Shown here: positions 18,401-20,063 of the stretch, one piece after another
Numbering within the stretch: the first letter of the stretch is position 1
How the letters are laid out: the number at the start of each line of letters is the position of its first letter
Assembly (NCBI GenBank): GCA_036939355.1
Contig: JALLAP010001379.1
Location: forward strand, 1-20,063
DNA: 20,063 bases
Direction of reading: 5' to 3'
Origin: Thalassiosira profunda
Taxonomy: Eukaryota > Bacillariophyta > Thalassiosirophyceae > Thalassiosirales > Thalassiosiraceae
Notes under the pieces: generated by a model
Database searches by the model: none
Told to the model about the DNA's origin: nothing
Seen by the model: the letters and a program-made list of their open reading frames with translations, nothing else
Program-made: the position numbers and the translations under genes

Positions 18401-20062
18401 CCANAGGTGGAGCAGTCCATCATCACGGTGGGTTCGCGCGTGCTGGTAGCGTACAAGGGCGATCTGTTCAAGTCCACCATCCGCAAGCGCCGCGAGAAGA
18501 ATGGACAGCACGATTTCCTGATTCACTACGATGGCAACAAGAGAACGAACGTCCACTGGATCCCCCTCGACCGGATTAAGAAGATTTTGGAGATCAACCT
18601 CGATACGCCACCAAAGACGAAGCAACAAGTCGTCGGAAAGAAGAAGGGAAAGGGTGCCGGAGGCAAGCGAAAGGCGCCCGCACCTTCCACAGACTTCAAG
18701 CGCAAGGAGAGTCTGCAAAAGAGTCATTTCAGCGACGCGGAGGAGTCGGATGATGACGACGAGCCCAACAGTAAACGAGTTAAGGAGGAGAGCGGTGCAC
18801 CGGCAGAAGAGTCGCTCGATTCGAAAGCGAAGGATGAGGCTGAGCCAGAGGACAAAGAGGATGTCAGCGCATCTGATGATTCGGCTGGCGCCCCAAAACC
18901 AGCAGCCAAAAAAGCCACCAAAAAGGCACGCGTCACTGTTGTCAGTGAGGTTAGTGTTGCCAAACGAGGGAAAGGCAGCGCATCTGCGAACGGGAAGAAA
19001 GCGCCCCCTCCTGGATTGTCTGACAGCGACAGCGAGTCCGACGACAGTTCTGCTAGCAGTGCCGAAGAGGATGCCAAATCAAAACAGCCGGCGATCAAGT
19101 TCAAGTATCCTGTGGGAGGTCATGTGTACGTCGAGTACCGTAAGATCTTCTATTCGTCTACGATTCTCCAGGCGAGGCGAAAGCGGACTGCCACTGAGTA
19201 CTTGGTCCATTATGAAGGTTACAAGAAGTCGTCCAACAGATGGGTGAAGGAGAGCGCTCTCCACGCAGTCAACACAAGGACTACGAAGCGCTACGAGGAG
19301 CAGCACTCTGCCGCGCGACGGACCGATAGCAGCGAACCACCGTCTTCAGGTGCCAGCGCCCGCTCCACTAAGCAGAAGAAGGCCCCTCCCCGGCGAATGA
19401 AGTCGGATGCATCCGAACTCAGCCACGTTGCATTGGACTCCATCGACGCTGGAGTAGATTTCTTGGTTGGTTCCATGGTCTTCGTCGAGTGGAGCGGAGG
19501 CCTCTACCTGGCCAAAATGCTCAAGAAGCGTTATTCAGGCGACCGGGCGGAGTACCGCATATCGTACGATGGATACAAGAGCAACCACGATGCGTGGGTG
19601 TCGATTCACAAAATCTACGAGATCAACCACCAGACGAAGCGTGCGTTCAAGAGAATCAACTCTGAGACGAATGGCGCCAACGAGGACAAGCCAAAACGGC
19701 GTGCGCCTGCTCCAGCACCTCGACGAGAGACCCGAAAGAAGGCTCAAGACAACGACGAGAGCGATTCGCAGCCATCCCGTGCCTCGTCGCGCGCCCAGTC
19801 CAGCCGCGCCGCGAGCATCGACATGGAAGGGATCGAGCCAGGGGTGGAGTTTCTGCCCGGATCCACCATCTTCGCCCAATACAAGAGCGGCCTTTGCCTC
19901 GCCAAGATGGTCAAGAAGCGCGGGAAGGGAGACTACATGGAGTACTTCATCCAGTACAGTGGCCTGAAGAAGGAGGTGGAGGCATGGGTCTCTACGGCAC
20001 TGCTGTGGGAGATCAATCCCCAAACGAAGCGGATGTTCCGGAAGCTGGCTGTGAAGAAATGA
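15462..20062 (+). CDS. SRA/YDG-domain protein with four tandem chromo-barrel (Tudor-knot) modules; interrupted by two assembly duplications
   Basis: Start is the ATG at 15462 (CAACCATGA); stop is at 20060-20062. Collapsing the two 72-bp duplications with their Ns and removing the intron 17221-17310 gives 1454 residues. Residues 1 to about 505 are low-complexity (Ala, Pro, Ser, Thr; later Gln and His). About 511-668 is an SRA domain: FGHV, CDSLIVGSL-ERD, GGGALCRSYHEKRPIRIFRS, the YDG motif in YRYDGLYMVRAIW, and WQTFFFTR. A Lys/Ser/Asp-rich linker follows. Then come four chromo-barrel modules, about 909-967, 1136-1201, 1255-1321 and 1385-1454. All have the form VGS-x-V-x-V-x-x-x-x-x-F/L, a basic KKR turn, F/Y-x-I/V-x-Y-x-G-x-K, and W-V/I. 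SRA folds flip out modified cytosine; chromo barrels bind methyl-lysine or nucleic acid. A nuclear chromatin reader is therefore inferred. No RING, PHD, UBL or SET is seen. Confidence 0.85.
16810..16954 (+). repeat. 72-bp perfect duplication around a single N (assembly join 1)
   Basis: Positions 16810-16881 and 16883-16954 are identical over all 72 bases, with one N at 16882. The frame upstream of the N and the frame downstream differ by one base. Deleting one copy plus the N (73 nt) puts both in the same frame, so the join reads ...SHYSTS-DYAVEEV... This is best explained as overlapping contig ends joined without merging, not as a biological repeat. Confidence 0.93.
17221..17310 (+). other. 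Predicted 90-bp in-phase intron inside the SRA domain
   Basis: GTGCGT follows TTG and the segment ends TGCAACCCAG before GAG. The length is exactly 30 codons and has no in-frame stop, so retention would also be open. Removing it brings CDSLIVGSL next to ERDIREADG, restoring the S-I-V-V-S-x-x-x-x-D core strand and turn expected of an SRA domain. The retained version would add 30 hydrophobic and Cys-rich residues in the middle of that core. Size and borders fit the other introns of the window. Confidence 0.72.
18332..18476 (+). repeat. 72-bp perfect duplication around a single N (assembly join 2)
   Basis: Positions 18332-18403 and 18405-18476 are identical over 72 bases, with one N at 18404. 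The duplicated segment encodes the start of the first chromo-barrel module (ITVGSRVLVAYKGDLF). As at the first join, collapsing 73 nt restores one reading frame. The identical overlap length at both joins points to a fixed k-mer overlap from the assembler. Confidence 0.93.
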
Positions 20063-20063
20063 G

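Noticed and set aside
1..20063. Bacterial operon, CRISPR array, tRNA, rRNA or transposon
   Set aside because: The window has spliced genes on alternating strands. I saw no spaced direct repeats, no tRNA-like cloverleaf and no transposase, integrase or reverse-transcriptase motifs.

Overview
This is nuclear DNA from a eukaryote with a compact, gene-dense genome, most likely a photosynthetic stramenopile and probably a diatom. The organism call is an inference from four points. The genes have short GT-AG introns (67-176 bp). A carotenoid oxygenase carries an N-terminal signal peptide ending in an ANA-F motif, like the ASAFAP plastid-entry motif of heterokont algae. The leucine-rich-repeat protein and the KCTD-type BTB protein resemble families I associate with diatoms. 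Genes lie on both strands with only 80-830 bp between them. No operon structure, rRNA, tRNA, CRISPR array or transposon is visible.

Layout: a truncated BTB/POZ (KCTD-type) gene (1-229, -); an ABHD13-like serine hydrolase with one intron (635-2097, +); a six-exon carotenoid cleavage dioxygenase with an 11-nt microexon (2319-4615, -); a HAD phosphatase related to GmhB (5132-5863, -); a Nodulin-like/NFD4 major-facilitator transporter (6265-8619, +); phosphopantothenoylcysteine decarboxylase (8784-9695, +), followed 59 bp later by a class I methyltransferase (9755-10297, +) that may be spliced or translated together with it; replication protein A subunit 2 (10511-11568, -); an LRR protein with a probable one-base frameshift (12033-13483, +); formyltetrahydrofolate deformylase with a mitochondrial-looking presequence (13562-14632, -); and a large chromatin protein filling the rest (15462-20062, +).

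The most interesting locus is the last. It encodes a long disordered N-terminus, an SRA/YDG domain (the fold that reads modified cytosine in UHRF1/SUVH proteins), and four divergent chromo-barrel/Tudor-knot modules in tandem, with no RING, PHD or SET domain visible. The assembly breaks it twice. Each single N (16882 and 18404) sits between two identical 72-bp copies, which is the signature of unmerged contig ends. Collapsing each duplication and removing a 90-bp in-phase intron gives one continuous 1454-residue frame.

The genes do not form one pathway. They are housekeeping functions (coenzyme A synthesis, one-carbon/folate metabolism, ssDNA binding), plastid carotenoid metabolism, transport and chromatin reading. 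A palindrome, AATTGCAATT and close variants, recurs in introns and 5' flanks across the window and is not explained by any gene.
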